The notes under the pieces are model-generated. The model made no database searches, was not told the DNA's origin, and saw only the letters and a list, made by a program, of their open reading frames with translations. A program made the translations under genes and the position numbers. Below are positions 35,702 through 45,225 of a stretch of 64,000 nucleotides of DNA, piece after piece. Within the stretch, counting starts at the first letter, position 1; each line of letters opens with the position of its first letter. The DNA comes from SAR202 cluster bacterium bin127 (GTDB lineage Bacteria > Chloroflexota > Dehalococcoidia > Lucifugimonadales > Lucifugimonadaceae), in contig MPNN01000012.1 of the NCBI GenBank assembly GCA_002239045.1, positions 1 through 64,000 of the forward strand. The letters run 5' to 3'.

Positions 35702-36658
35702 TCAGCGCGCCAAATGGCGGTCCAAAAACGCCGTCACCCTAGTCACGTATCCTGACGGATCGGTTCGAAACGCCTGCGCGTGACCCGCGTCCGGCGCGAT
35801 CCACAACCTATCGCAGTCTCCGCCGTCGATTGCTGATTGGCTCACCCCCAGCGCCTTCGCCAACCGTTCCGCGTGAACGACCGGCACGTAGTCGTCAAGC
35901 GCGCCGTGGATCACGAACATCGGCGTGTCGAATTCCGAGACATGTTGCTCCGGTGATACCTCACCCAGGCGGTAACCCACGAGCATCTGCAGCATCAGAT
36001 CCATCCCTGGTCGCGTCAACTCGGCAACCCAGGACTTCATCCCGGAGCGATGTTTTACGATCGCCCAGAAATCACTATATGCGCTGTCGGCAATGACCGC
36101 ACCGGCGACGCCCGGGTTGGCGCACGCCAACGATGCCGCCACGCCACCAAGAGAAAATCCCAACACCCCGATCCGACTCCTGTCCGCCCCCATCAATACC
36201 AAGTAATCCAGCGCACCAAGGACATCGAGTCGTTCTGTCCATCCACCCGTGAAATCCCCGTCCGCCGACTGGCCGCAACCTCGCATATCGAACATTAGAA
36301 CGCCATAACCCTGCTCCCACATCGCCTTCGCCAGACCCATCGCCCCGACCTGCGGATCGGTTCGGTTCGAACCATCACCGTGGACCATCACCAACCACCG
36401 AGAATCCCGATCGACCGGCGTCGTCTCGGAACCCGGCGGCAACACCAACCACCCCATCAGCTCGTGCTCCGGGTCCGCAAAGTCTCGCCGGCTATTGAAC
36501 GAGACCTCTAGATACGGCAATCCAACCGAAGACGGATCGTCATGCAGCGGTACCCGTCGCGGACGGCGCGACATGCGCAACGCGAACGCCGCCGACGCGC
36601 CAAGATACGCGGACGCCATCGCTCCGGTCACGATCGCAGCTCGATTCAACCACGTCAA
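35702..36658 (-). CDS. Alpha/beta-hydrolase with N-terminal membrane segment
   Basis: This 318-residue serine hydrolase has an N-terminal hydrophobic segment (AAIVTGAMASAYLGASAAFAL) that anchors or exports it. The nucleophile elbow is GFSLGGVAA near residue 168, the acid DDYVPVVHAE near 253, and the His DAGHAQAF near 295. MFDMRGCGQS upstream is the oxyanion-side HGxG-equivalent region (MVHGDGSN). The family includes dienelactone-hydrolase- and BAAT-like esterases. It converges on rplT, with 28 nt between stops, and is separated from ctaB by 33 nt on the same strand. Confidence 0.82.
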   Translation of the reverse strand: MTWLNRAAIVTGAMASAYLGASAAFALRMSRRPRRVPLHDDPSSVGLPYLEVSFNSRRDFADPEHELMGWLVLPPGSETTPVDRDSRWLVMVHGDGSNRTDPQVGAMGLAKAMWEQGYGVLMFDMRGCGQSADGDFTGGWTERLDVLGALDYLVLMGADRSRIGVLGFSLGGVAASLACANPGVAGAVIADSAYSDFWAIVKHRSGMKSWVAELTRPGMDLMLQMLVGYRLGEVSPEQHVSEFDTPMFVIHGALDDYVPVVHAERLAKALGVSQSAIDGGDCDRLWIAPDAGHAQAFRTDPSGYVTRVTAFLDRHLAR

Positions 36659-36691
36659 CGTCGCTCTCCTGACACTTCTTAAACCCTCAAC

Positions 36692-37600
36692 CTATACCGT
36701 CGCCGCATCGAACATCAACGCCACAAACAGCAGGAAGAGGTAGAGAAGCGAAAATTTGTAAAGATTCAGCGTATCTTTGCGGGCTCCAGTTCGCCACAGT
36801 TTGAACGCCAGAGCGAAGAAAACCAGACCCAAAATCACTGCCGACACTAGATATACAACCCCCAACTTCGACGTCGCAAAGTAGTACATCACGGTGAGCG
36901 GCAACATCAAGATCGTGTACAAAAGGATTTGAACCCGCGTCGCGGCTTCGCCAGAAACGACCGGCATCATCGGCACACCCGCGCGCGCGTAGTCGTCTTT
37001 GATCAGCAACGACAGAGCCCAAAAATGCGGCGGCGTCCAGAAAAACACGACCGCGAAGAGGTACCAAGCCTCGAGTTCGAGCACCCCGAGAATCGCCGCG
37101 TAACCCACCAGCGGAGGCACTGCGCCCGCGGCCCCTCCGACAACGATGTTCTGTGTCGTCGTCCGTTTCAATAGCGCGGTGTAAAGCACCACGTAGAGCG
37201 CCGACCCGGCGATCGCCAGCGATGCCGCCAAGACGTTGGTGAAAAAATAGAAAACCGCGAACGACGCGATGTTCAGGACCACTCCGAAAATCAGCGCGTT
37301 CATCGGCTTGATCCGACCGCCAGCCACGGGACGATGGTCGGTTCGATGCATCTCTTGGTCGATATCCTCCTCGTACCACATGTTCAACGCACTCGCGCCT
37401 CCCGACGCAAGTGCGCCGCCGACGAGCACCACCACGATGTACTGCCACGGAGGGACGCCCCGTGCAGCGATGAAAGATCCACCCAATGCCGTGAACAACA
37501 GCAACGACATCACCCGCGGTTTGGTCAAGATCAAGTAGTCCAAAATTGTTCGCGACATCGTCTTTGCCCACGGTTGATTGTTAGCTGCCGTTTCCATCAA
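36692..37600 (-). CDS. ctaB: Protoheme IX farnesyltransferase (heme O synthase)
   Basis: This 302-residue UbiA-fold protein has about nine helices. The prenyl-diphosphate site is NMWYEEDIDQEMHRTDHRP near residue 84, and the second conserved loop is LKRTTTQNIVVGGAAGAVPP near 150. HFWALSLLIKDDYARAGVPMMP marks heme O synthases specifically. It farnesylates heme B to heme O. It overlaps ctaA by 4 nt (ATGA at 37597-37600), so the two heme A steps are coupled. Cytochrome oxidase subunit genes are not in the window. Confidence 0.94.
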   Translation of the reverse strand: MMETAANNQPWAKTMSRTILDYLILTKPRVMSLLLFTALGGSFIAARGVPPWQYIVVVLVGGALASGGASALNMWYEEDIDQEMHRTDHRPVAGGRIKPMNALIFGVVLNIASFAVFYFFTNVLAASLAIAGSALYVVLYTALLKRTTTQNIVVGGAAGAVPPLVGYAAILGVLELEAWYLFAVVFFWTPPHFWALSLLIKDDYARAGVPMMPVVSGEAATRVQILLYTILMLPLTVMYYFATSKLGVVYLVSAVILGLVFFALAFKLWRTGARKDTLNLYKFSLLYLFLLFVALMFDAATV

Positions 37601-38661
37601 GCTGCGGCCTCGGAATTCGATGTACCCCGAAGTTCGCCACCGAGATTCTCGGCGGTGAGCCCCCTACGTGCGACCGGCAACAGAATCAGCAACGTTAGCA
37701 AGCACATGCAGACCCACTGCAGGGAAGCGAACGCCAAGTGCGAGACCCGCGCCCAGACCGCGAAACCGGTCCAAGGATTGGCGGCGCCCAGTAGCACTTG
37801 GGCGACGATGATCAGCGATACGGCGATGCCCAGGAAGCGCAACATTCGCGCCGATGATTCCGCACCGTCGGATTTGGAAACGTCCTTGACCTTCATCGCC
37901 ATGTGCGCCGCGCCCAGCGCCGGGAAGACCGAGATCAGCGCCAACACCCGATGCGATACGTGGATCCAAACCAGTTCGTATTGCGGGATTATCGATCCAC
38001 CGCACAGCGGCCAAGACGGGCAGACCGCACCGGCACCCCGCCACACCGCGTACGAACCAGACAGCAATGCGATCAACGTCATCGCCGATCCGGCAAGCGC
38101 CATCAACACCAGACCTCGGCGCATCTTCGTCTCGTCGCTGCTCGAACGCACGTATATTGCCGCGACCAACGCGTGCGCCATCAAAAGCAACACGGACTCA
38201 GCCAACATCAGGTGAACCGTCCGCAATCCGGGATCGAGTTCGCTCAATACAACCGCGCCGCCGATACCTCCTGTGATCGCCACTGCCACCAAACCCGCGG
38301 TAGTTGATGCAACCACCGGCTTCTCGGAACGGTGTTTCACCCACACGCGCAACACCGCGGCGATTATCGTAACGCCAACCAAAGCGCCGATCGTTCGGTG
38401 GCTGTACTCCATCATGGCGTGGTACTCAAATGGAGGGATCCAGTTGCCGAAACAAGTCGGCCAATCCGGACACCCGTCGCCGGATCCGGTAACTCGAACC
38501 GCGCTGCCCATGGTGATCTGGATCAAGGCGCCGACGACGCTCGCAAACAGCAAACCCAACAACACCCGGTCGCGCCAGATCTCGGCACCCCGCGGGGTGA
38601 ATTCAGTTCCTGCCTTCATGCACGTTCCCGCAACGGCCAACAAACGGACGCGCGTCGGCAA
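37597..38661 (-). CDS. ctaA: Heme A synthase
   Basis: This 354-residue protein has about eight helices and four heme-facing His: EYSHRTIG, VHLMLAE, HVSHRVLA and VSHLAF. Cys pairs lie in DGCPDWPTCFG and AVCPSWPLCGG, as in the family. It oxidises heme O to heme A. ATG 38619 (MKAGTEF) is an equally plausible start. It is upstream of and coupled to ctaB, and the pair implies an aa3-type terminal oxidase elsewhere in the genome. Confidence 0.93.
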   Translation of the reverse strand: MPTRVRLLAVAGTCMKAGTEFTPRGAEIWRDRVLLGLLFASVVGALIQITMGSAVRVTGSGDGCPDWPTCFGNWIPPFEYHAMMEYSHRTIGALVGVTIIAAVLRVWVKHRSEKPVVASTTAGLVAVAITGGIGGAVVLSELDPGLRTVHLMLAESVLLLMAHALVAAIYVRSSSDETKMRRGLVLMALAGSAMTLIALLSGSYAVWRGAGAVCPSWPLCGGSIIPQYELVWIHVSHRVLALISVFPALGAAHMAMKVKDVSKSDGAESSARMLRFLGIAVSLIIVAQVLLGAANPWTGFAVWARVSHLAFASLQWVCMCLLTLLILLPVARRGLTAENLGGELRGTSNSEAAA

Positions 38662-38705
38662 CGCATTATCTCACGACGATTTCGGAACACCGGCGGCTTG
38701 CGACT

Positions 38706-39935
38706 CTAAGCTTGTGGCAGATGCTTCACAGCAACCAAAACCGCGGAAACCACGATGCGATGATCGTAGACCCGGAACGGCCAGCAGGTTACCAACGAAA
38801 TCTGTGAACTATCGGACTGAGCAAGATAGAGGTCGTCGCGATGGAGCTGACGCGTCGCGGTCACTCGATACATAAACTCCGCATCAGACGTTTCTAGGAA
38901 GATGTCTACATAGTCGTCTTTGACCATGGCGGAGATTTCCGGCAGACGCCTGAAGATGGCACCTTCGTTGCTCAAAAAGTCGTCAAGATGCCCGAAGTAC
39001 CAACCGTTCGCCGATTCGCCGGGTTGGGCCGTCGTCGGTATGTGACCGACGACCTTGTCCGGAGTCGACCACGCCCGCGAATCTCCCAAATCCCGGAGTT
39101 CCAACTCCGCCACCGAAGCATCCAAATCGATCGCCGGTATGCGCATTCGTCGCGCCTGTTCACCGGCCGTCGCCGCGAACGATAGATCTGATGCGTCGAT
39201 CGGGACAAAGCCCTCCGGGATCGTCGGTCCGCCGAACGGCAGATTTCCGGCCCAATGCGGCTCCGACCAATATCGGGGATTCATATCGCCGCCGGGATAG
39301 ATCGACGCGAACGTGTCAAGCATGCCGGAAACGGACATCGAAGAAGGTGGTACCACAGTATCTGAACCGACTGCGACCGCCGCGACGTCACCCTCGGCAA
39401 ACGCTGCCGGTACGAGGTCGGTCGCCACCGTTCCGGTTTCTGCCCCAATATCCGCGAGTTCCGCATTCGCACCTTGGGGTGCAAAGCCTTCGTTGTCCGA
39501 CACAAACGCTGCGCCGAGGAGACGAGATGAAATCGAAACCGTCTCTGCGCCGTCTAATTCGGCGACCGGTCGCCGATCTTTATTCCCAACCGTCTCACCC
39601 CACGTCATGCCCAACCCATCAACTTCGTCAGTTCGCTGATCGTGGTTTGATTGCGTCCGCAATTCGAAAATGGAGGTGTTTGCAGCCCCGCGGTCGGAAT
39701 CGTACTCCGGAACGCCCCGCGCTACTGGATTCTCTCGCGCAACAGGTTCCGGCATACCCAGGCCGAGTAGAGTACGCATGTCCTCCGGCGCTGCCGCGTC
39801 GACGTTGAACGTAGCGGCATCCGAACCGGAACGCGCGTATTCCAAAAGGTAGTAACCCGAAATCGCAATCATTGCGATCCCGATCACTGCCATTGCAAAG
39901 CCCAACGGCTTCGCAAATTTCGAGATCCGTTTCAT
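38706..39935 (-). CDS. Sortase with a long extracytoplasmic stalk
   Basis: This 409-residue protein has an N-terminal membrane helix (PLGFAMAVIGIAMIAISGYYLLEYA), an Ala/Asp-rich stalk of about 240 residues, and a C-terminal sortase domain. The domain has IPAIDLDASVAEL, the catalytic His in GWYFGHLDDF near residue 312, the Cys in ISLVTCWPF near 382, and the Arg in YDHRIVVSA near 394. The stalk is longer than in most sortases. No adjacent LPXTG substrate is seen, so the role as a housekeeping sortase or a transpeptidase for a distant substrate is open. Confidence 0.83.
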   Translation of the reverse strand: MKRISKFAKPLGFAMAVIGIAMIAISGYYLLEYARSGSDAATFNVDAAAPEDMRTLLGLGMPEPVARENPVARGVPEYDSDRGAANTSIFELRTQSNHDQRTDEVDGLGMTWGETVGNKDRRPVAELDGAETVSISSRLLGAAFVSDNEGFAPQGANAELADIGAETGTVATDLVPAAFAEGDVAAVAVGSDTVVPPSSMSVSGMLDTFASIYPGGDMNPRYWSEPHWAGNLPFGGPTIPEGFVPIDASDLSFAATAGEQARRMRIPAIDLDASVAELELRDLGDSRAWSTPDKVVGHIPTTAQPGESANGWYFGHLDDFLSNEGAIFRRLPEISAMVKDDYVDIFLETSDAEFMYRVTATRQLHRDDLYLAQSDSSQISLVTCWPFRVYDHRIVVSAVLVAVKHLPQA

Positions 39936-39988
39936 TTCGCTTTCACGACGAACTGATTGAGACGCCCGTCGGAGTGCGAAACGTCACA

Positions 39989-40192
39989 TCAGCGTCCTCT
40001 GGGCCCCTCGAATATCGGTTCGTTGAGGTGTATATCGCCATTGCGAATTTTAATGTTGTAGTCGCAATTGGGGCTGGTGCAGACCCAAGCTTTATAGTGA
40101 ACTGATGCACCTTGACCGCCGAAATCTGACAACGGCACCAGTACACCTTGCTCGCACGCCAGACACTCTGGCCATGAACTCATCGCTTCCAA
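39989..40192 (-). CDS. Small zinc-ribbon protein
   Basis: This 67-residue protein has a CLAC knuckle near residue 10 and a CTSPNC knuckle near 38, consistent with a zinc ribbon (WPECLACEQGVLVPL, KAWVCTSPNCDYNIKI). No partner domain. It overlaps the start of the gene behind it by 13 nt, as often happens in tightly packed operons. Function unknown. Confidence 0.55.
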   Translation of the reverse strand: MEAMSSWPECLACEQGVLVPLSDFGGQGASVHYKAWVCTSPNCDYNIKIRNGDIHLNEPIFEGPRGR

Positions 40193-40392
40193 CGTTCTAA
40201 CCTCCGCCGACGCTGCTTCTCGTCATCACCCGGCTCGAAGGCTATCTTCACCCCGTCGCTCAGGCCCGCGGTCGCCTGTCGGAACAGGCTCCAATGCGCG
40301 GATTCCATTTCCTCCAATCCTATCACCCTTTCAGATGGCCTCGCAATAACCAACCCATTAAGTTCTGCGCGGTTCGCGATGAGTACCCGCAC
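40180..40392 (-). CDS. Small hypothetical protein overlapping the zinc-ribbon gene
   Basis: A 70-residue frame (MRVLIANRAELNGLVIARPS... ending DDEKQRRRRLERWKR) with a beta-rich N-terminal half and a very basic C-terminus. It lies directly upstream of and overlaps the zinc-ribbon gene by 13 nt. No family is recognised. It could be real given the operon-like packing. Confidence 0.35.
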   Translation of the reverse strand: MRVLIANRAELNGLVIARPSERVIGLEEMESAHWSLFRQATAGLSDGVKIAFEPGDDEKQRRRRLERWKR

Positions 40393-40551
40393 TTCGAGAT
40401 GCCATCCACCAGTCGCGATTCGTCGACGTCGTACTTTCCCTGACCTCTCCGAGTCCCATACGCTTAGAATCGTGGGACATGGGCTTGAAATTCGCTATCC
40501 GAAGAAGGACATTGACCCGCAATTCGACCTCGGGATTGAAGACGATCCGAC

Positions 40552-41646
40552 ATGATTCTCGGCATTGAAACATCTTGCGACGAAACCGCCGCGGGCATCG
40601 TCGACTCGGCCGGAAGGCTGTTCGCCAACGTCGTCGCCAGCCAGGCCGACATCCATGCTCGCTACGGCGGCATCGTCCCTGAAGTGGCCTCTCGACAACA
40701 TATCCGCGACATCTCGCCCGTCGTTCGAGCGGCTTTGGAAGACGCCCGACTCAACTGGAGTGATCTGGACGCTATCGCGGTCACCAATGGACCGGGTCTC
40801 GCCGGTTCGTTGATGGTCGGCGTCAACTACGCCAAGGGCGCGGCTGCCGTCACCGGTAAACCGCTCATCGGCGTCAATCATCTAGTTGGTCACGTCATGG
40901 CGGCCTTCATTCGACAACCGAGCAACTCGAACGGATCGACCCACAAAGCCGACACCGACACGCATCTCCCGCTCGCGGAAGCATTGCATCGCATCGGCGA
41001 TGACCCGGCGATGTGCTTAATCGTGTCCGGCGGCCATACCGAACTCGTGCTCGCCGAGCGATCTGGATCATCGATACAGTTCCGGCTCGTCGGCGAGACG
41101 CGGGATGATGCCGCGGGTGAAGCGTTCGACAAGGCGGCGCGCGCCATCGGTTTACCTTATCCGGGCGGCCCGGAGATTCAACGGGCGGCCGAGAATGCCG
41201 ACGACGAAGTCGGATCGTTGCCTCGTGCCTGGATCCGGGGTACCCACGAATTCTCGTTCAGCGGATTGAAGACCGCGGTGCTCAACCGCGCCCGCGCGGA
41301 AGGCATCTACCCGCGCCCCGAATCCAATCGGACCGCGGACGAAAAAACAGTGGCGAACATCGCCAAGGCATTCCAAGATTCAGTGGTTGACGTCCTCGTC
41401 ACCAAGACCATCTCGGCGGCGATCGAATTCGATTGCTCGGCTATCGTCCTCGTCGGCGGTGTTGCGGCCAACCGGCCGCTGCGAGAAACGATGCAATCGA
41501 AATCACCGCTACCCGTTGTCACCCCGCCCATTCCTCTCTGCACGGACAACGGCGCAATGATTGCTCGAGCTGGATTGGAACGTTACCAGAACGGCGCTCG
41601 CGACGCGTACGATCTAGACGTGATACCGTCGCTTCGCATCGGATGA
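40552..41646 (+). CDS. tsaD: tRNA N6-threonylcarbamoyladenosine synthase subunit TsaD
   Basis: This 364-residue ASKHA-fold protein starts MILGIETSCDETAAGIVD. Iron-binding His lie in NHLVGHVMAAF near residue 110. Nucleotide motifs are LIVSGGHTELVLA, AFDKAARAIGLPYPGGPEI, FSFSGLKTAVLN, VLVGGVAANRPLR and TDNGAMIARAG. It transfers threonylcarbamoyl to A37 of ANN-decoding tRNAs together with TsaB and TsaE, which are not in the window. Length and start match the family. Confidence 0.96.
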   Translation: MILGIETSCDETAAGIVDSAGRLFANVVASQADIHARYGGIVPEVASRQHIRDISPVVRAALEDARLNWSDLDAIAVTNGPGLAGSLMVGVNYAKGAAAVTGKPLIGVNHLVGHVMAAFIRQPSNSNGSTHKADTDTHLPLAEALHRIGDDPAMCLIVSGGHTELVLAERSGSSIQFRLVGETRDDAAGEAFDKAARAIGLPYPGGPEIQRAAENADDEVGSLPRAWIRGTHEFSFSGLKTAVLNRARAEGIYPRPESNRTADEKTVANIAKAFQDSVVDVLVTKTISAAIEFDCSAIVLVGGVAANRPLRETMQSKSPLPVVTPPIPLCTDNGAMIARAGLERYQNGARDAYDLDVIPSLRIG

Positions 41647-41715
41647 CCGAGCAGCCGACCACCGTAGCGCGTCAATTCGACTCTCGTCTAGCACGACCAC
41701 ATCGAGCTTTGACGA

Positions 41716-42585
41716 TCAATTGCGGGTCATTACCTCCAACTTCGAGATCACTCGCGCCGCGAATCGGTCAGCTTCCTCGGTGTGCGATTGTCCGAAGTCG
41801 ATAACCAATTCAGAACCCGAACGCGCGCTCAATGAGACCACCAAATCCGGGGGCCTCAAAAAGTAGTCTGCTAAAAGCACCAAGCTCATCAAAACCACTG
41901 CGGCGGCGATGAACAGTCGTAGATTTCCCACGCCGTCGAGAGCCTGCCACATGCCGACCGACGCGCCAAAGCCGATCAGTCCCCAGATCAAAGAACGACG
42001 TTTCGGACTGGCCCTCTCGATCCGTACGGCATCGATATCTGCCAACCGAATCGAAGCGTGCAGAATCTTCGCGTCCGGGGAGCCGCGCAGCAACACACGC
42101 CGCTGAGTCAAAACCACTTCCGATCCGCCCCGGCCGTGCGTCAACACCGAATAAAGCGAAGATTCGCCAGGCAGCAATTCGGATACGCTCGATAGCTCAA
42201 CTTCAGCATCGTCCACGTTCGCCGACGAAGGGGCAGCTGTTACTGCGACCGGTGGCGATGTGGGTCGATCAACGATTCCCGCCGTTCGTGTCGGAGCGAA
42301 CGTACTTAACGAAGACTCGATTTCGGCTCCCGTCCCAGCCTCTTCTAAATCAACGCCTGAGTCCTCGACACCCGAAGGATCCGAGGTGTCCGACTTGACC
42401 AACAGATTAGCGGGAAGATCCGAACAGGTGCAAAACCTCGACGACGGCGCCGCGATCGCAGAACCGGCGCCAACAGATGACGATGCCAAATCCTCTCCGA
42501 TCAATTCCTTCAATTCTCCGTCGGCCAAGTGTGTCGGTAGATCCGAACACGTGCAGAATCTCGAGATTCGCGGAACTTCGTTCAC
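41716..42585 (-). CDS. Bacterial PH-like domain membrane protein with two CTCSDLP motifs
   Basis: The best start is GTG 42585, which overlaps the stop of the upstream DUF2851 gene (GTGA), giving 289 residues. The longer frame to 42831 runs across that gene. Residues 1-65 contain two copies of SRFCTCSDLP, spaced about 40 residues apart. After a low-complexity acidic/Pro-rich stretch, a bPH-like beta domain follows (GRGGSEVVLTQRRVLLRG, IRLADIDAVRIE). Two membrane helices come next (SLIWGLIGFGASVGMWQAL, LFIAAAVVLMSLVLLADYF), then a strand-rich end. The paired CxC motifs could bind metal. Function unknown. Confidence 0.62.
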   Translation of the reverse strand: MNEVPRISRFCTCSDLPTHLADGELKELIGEDLASSSVGAGSAIAAPSSRFCTCSDLPANLLVKSDTSDPSGVEDSGVDLEEAGTGAEIESSLSTFAPTRTAGIVDRPTSPPVAVTAAPSSANVDDAEVELSSVSELLPGESSLYSVLTHGRGGSEVVLTQRRVLLRGSPDAKILHASIRLADIDAVRIERASPKRRSLIWGLIGFGASVGMWQALDGVGNLRLFIAAAVVLMSLVLLADYFLRPPDLVVSLSARSGSELVIDFGQSHTEEADRFAARVISKLEVMTRN

Positions 42586-43874
42586 GATGACAAGACCCGG
42601 CTGCCCAAACGGATCTGGCGCGATATCCGTGGCCGCAGAAGCATCATTTTGTAAATGTGCATGACACCGAACTGCCGACGCGCGCCGCGGATGTTGCTCA
42701 ACGGCACGCCGCGCCGCGCCAAGACTTGCACCGCCTCTTTCATTACCGAGTTCGAAGGTAGCGCCGGATGCGTGCGATAGAGACGCATCGCTTCTAAGTA
42801 CATCGCACGGTCGCGTCCAACCTCGGCCCAAGCGGCGACGGTGGGCAAAATCGCGTTGATCACTATCTCACCGGCGCGCCCCGAACCGATCGTGCCACTC
42901 CCGAAACAATAGACTTCGCGGAGTTGTGCTCCAGAAGAAGCTCCGCGCAGCATCGCAACAGCGTGCCGGATGGGACTTCCGAATCGCCACCACTCCGCAA
43001 CGATATGAGCCGCGGCAATCAACCTTGCTTCCGGCCGATTTGCCGGTCGGCTCGCGGCTGCGGTCCATTCAGGAAGCTCACCGACCAGTCGCGGCGCCGA
43101 CACCCACTCCGGCTTTTCACCGAACCCGGCGCCCCACCGCAACAGCGCGATCGCTCTCGTAACATCGTCGCCTGAGGTCGCATCGCAATCACCGACGAAC
43201 GACGCAAGGAAGGCCCAGGGCAAACGTTTAGCCAAGTGCCGGAACGCGACGCGATTCCTCGGATACCCCAACGCTTCGAATATCGCCAACTGCAGCGCCA
43301 AGTCCGGCCCGAACTTCTCGATATCGATACATTGGCTCCGGACCTTGAGCGCGAACCTCGCATCCCCCATCGCGTCGAGCCATTCTGCAACGGATTCAGA
43401 CTCCGAAACTCGGTTTCGGCACGGCGAAACGTCCAAGGCCGACGTGCCGGCTTCGTTCATCAACGGACCGATCCCGGCCTCTGGCACCGTCATCCCGAGA
43501 GAATTCACGGTGTTTGAAGGTAAGCCGCCAGGCAGGTCAGGATGCACCGACGAATACCCGTCCGTTCCCTCGTCGATGCCATTGGCCACCACATGAAACA
43601 CCACGCGCCCGTACCGGGCATCACCATGATGACCATGAGCGTACCAGTCTGATACGTCACGATGAATCTCGACATCGCCCTGCAGTTCAGACCCATCGTC
43701 CGCCTCTAACACCGCGTCCCTAAAATCGGGACCATACGACCCTCCCGGCATCCCCGAGTAGAGCACTCGATAGCGATCCCCGCAAGCAGTTGCGACCGAG
43801 GCACGATGGGAATCGGCTCGTCGCCAAACCTCGTGCAACGCTTTTTCCGGCAAGCAGATACCCATAACACGCAA
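42582..43874 (-). CDS. DUF2851-family protein
   Basis: This 430-residue protein opens with LPEKALHEVWRRAD and YRVLYSGMPGGSYGPDFRDA, followed by GDVEIHRDVSDWYAHGHHGDARYGRVVFHVV. The last segment has the spaced acidic and His residues (D/E, VEIH, H) reminiscent of a nuclease-like core characteristic of DUF2851. The remaining helical half has GYPRNRVAFRHLAKRLPW and ASSGAQLREVYCFG. Activity is unproven. ATG 43865 is an alternative start. It is coupled to the downstream bPH-like gene by a 4-nt overlap. Confidence 0.75.
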   Translation of the reverse strand: MRVMGICLPEKALHEVWRRADSHRASVATACGDRYRVLYSGMPGGSYGPDFRDAVLEADDGSELQGDVEIHRDVSDWYAHGHHGDARYGRVVFHVVANGIDEGTDGYSSVHPDLPGGLPSNTVNSLGMTVPEAGIGPLMNEAGTSALDVSPCRNRVSESESVAEWLDAMGDARFALKVRSQCIDIEKFGPDLALQLAIFEALGYPRNRVAFRHLAKRLPWAFLASFVGDCDATSGDDVTRAIALLRWGAGFGEKPEWVSAPRLVGELPEWTAAASRPANRPEARLIAAAHIVAEWWRFGSPIRHAVAMLRGASSGAQLREVYCFGSGTIGSGRAGEIVINAILPTVAAWAEVGRDRAMYLEAMRLYRTHPALPSNSVMKEAVQVLARRGVPLSNIRGARRQFGVMHIYKMMLLRPRISRQIRLGSRVLSS

Positions 43875-43985
43875 AGTTTATCGCAACCACCATTGACAGA
43901 AATACAACCACTGTGCGTCGGTGCGCTTGGTATCCTTTGCAGATGCATTCGACACGAAGAACATGACCATCATTCGTCGGAGTAG

Positions 43986-45146
43986 ATGATGCCCGCAGTT
44001 ACCGGAATAAAGTTCCACCAGTTTTCGGCAAAACACCATAACGCCGATCGCAACTGGCTGGTTGTCCAATTGAACACCGATCAGCCGGGATTGTACGGCT
44101 TGGGAGACGCCAGTCCGATGGAGGCCGACGACTCCGTTAAGCTCCTCGCCACCCACCTGGTCGAGAAGTGGGTCGTCGACCGCGACCCGCTCGACACCGA
44201 AGCGATCTGGACCGATATGTACCACAACGCCCCCGGCAAACGCGGGCGGCTCGCGATGACCGCCATCAGCGGGATCGACATCGCGCTGTGGGACCTCAAA
44301 GGCAAAATCCTCGACCGCCCGGTTTACCAACTGCTTGGAGGATCCCAGAGAAAGAAAATCCGCGTCTATGCCAACGGCTGGTACGCCAATCCTGGCACTC
44401 CCGAACAGAACGCTGAAGAGGCGAAAGTCGTCGTCGACATGGGTTACACCGCCATGAAGTTCGACCCCTTCGCGCAAACTAACTACTACAAAATCTCCGA
44501 ACGCGAAGCCGCGACCGCCGAAGCCCGAGTCGCCGCCGTCCGCGCGGCCGTCGGGGAAGAAATTGACATTCTTGTCGAAGCCCACGCCAAATTCGACGTG
44601 ATGAACGCCATCAAACTCGGCAACCGGCTCGAAAAGTACCGTCCGCTCTTCTACGAAGAACCCGTCTCCGAAGAGCGCGTCTGCGAACTCCTCGAAGTCC
44701 GTCGCAAAGTCGGCATTCCAATCGCCACTGGCGAACGCCTTTACACCAAGTTTCCATTCGCCGACATCATCGACGCCCATGCAGTCGACGTTCTGCAGCC
44801 CGATATCGCCAATGCCGGAGGCATAACCGAGCTCAAAAAGATCGCCATCATGGCCGAGGCAAAACACATCACGATGGCTCCACACAACGTCTGCTCCCCC
44901 ATTGGCGCCATCGCCGAGATGCACCTTGACGCGTCGATCGTGAACTTCGAGATCCAGGAGTATCACGCCGAGTTTTACTCGCCCTGGTACTTCACCGTCT
45001 GTCCCGGTCTACCCCGTCAAAAAGACGGATACGTCACCCTGAGCGACGCACCCGGTCTCGGCATCGATCTCGATCTCAATGAAATCGCCGCCCATCCGCC
45101 ATTCAAACGTCCCACCGCCCGCGGTGGCACGAATCGACGGATCTGA
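43986..45146 (+). CDS. Enolase-superfamily sugar-acid dehydratase (galactonate-type) 2
   Basis: This 386-residue mandelate-racemase-type protein has NTDQPGLYGLGDAS in the capping domain. Metal ligands lie in ILVEAHAKFDVMNA near residue 197, FYEEPVS near 222 and ATGERLYTK near 247. The DVLQPDIANAGGITELKKIA strand and MAPHNVCSPIGAIAEMHLDA (catalytic His) mark the galactonate/gluconate dehydratase group. It would produce a 2-keto-3-deoxy acid sugar. The aldolase gene 80 nt downstream is exactly the class that splits such a product, so the two likely form a pathway. Confidence 0.86.
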   Translation: MMPAVTGIKFHQFSAKHHNADRNWLVVQLNTDQPGLYGLGDASPMEADDSVKLLATHLVEKWVVDRDPLDTEAIWTDMYHNAPGKRGRLAMTAISGIDIALWDLKGKILDRPVYQLLGGSQRKKIRVYANGWYANPGTPEQNAEEAKVVVDMGYTAMKFDPFAQTNYYKISEREAATAEARVAAVRAAVGEEIDILVEAHAKFDVMNAIKLGNRLEKYRPLFYEEPVSEERVCELLEVRRKVGIPIATGERLYTKFPFADIIDAHAVDVLQPDIANAGGITELKKIAIMAEAKHITMAPHNVCSPIGAIAEMHLDASIVNFEIQEYHAEFYSPWYFTVCPGLPRQKDGYVTLSDAPGLGIDLDLNEIAAHPPFKRPTARGGTNRRI

Positions 45147-45225
45147 ACGCAGCCGTCGCAACCCACACCGACCGAACCGTTGCTAGAATTCACCCAGTCG
45201 GAAACTGAAAAGGAAGAAGCCGTAC

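Noticed and set aside
36687-37571. Long minus-strand frame overlapping ctaB
   Set aside because: Arg/Gly-rich translation with no family signature; it is a shadow of the heme O synthase gene.
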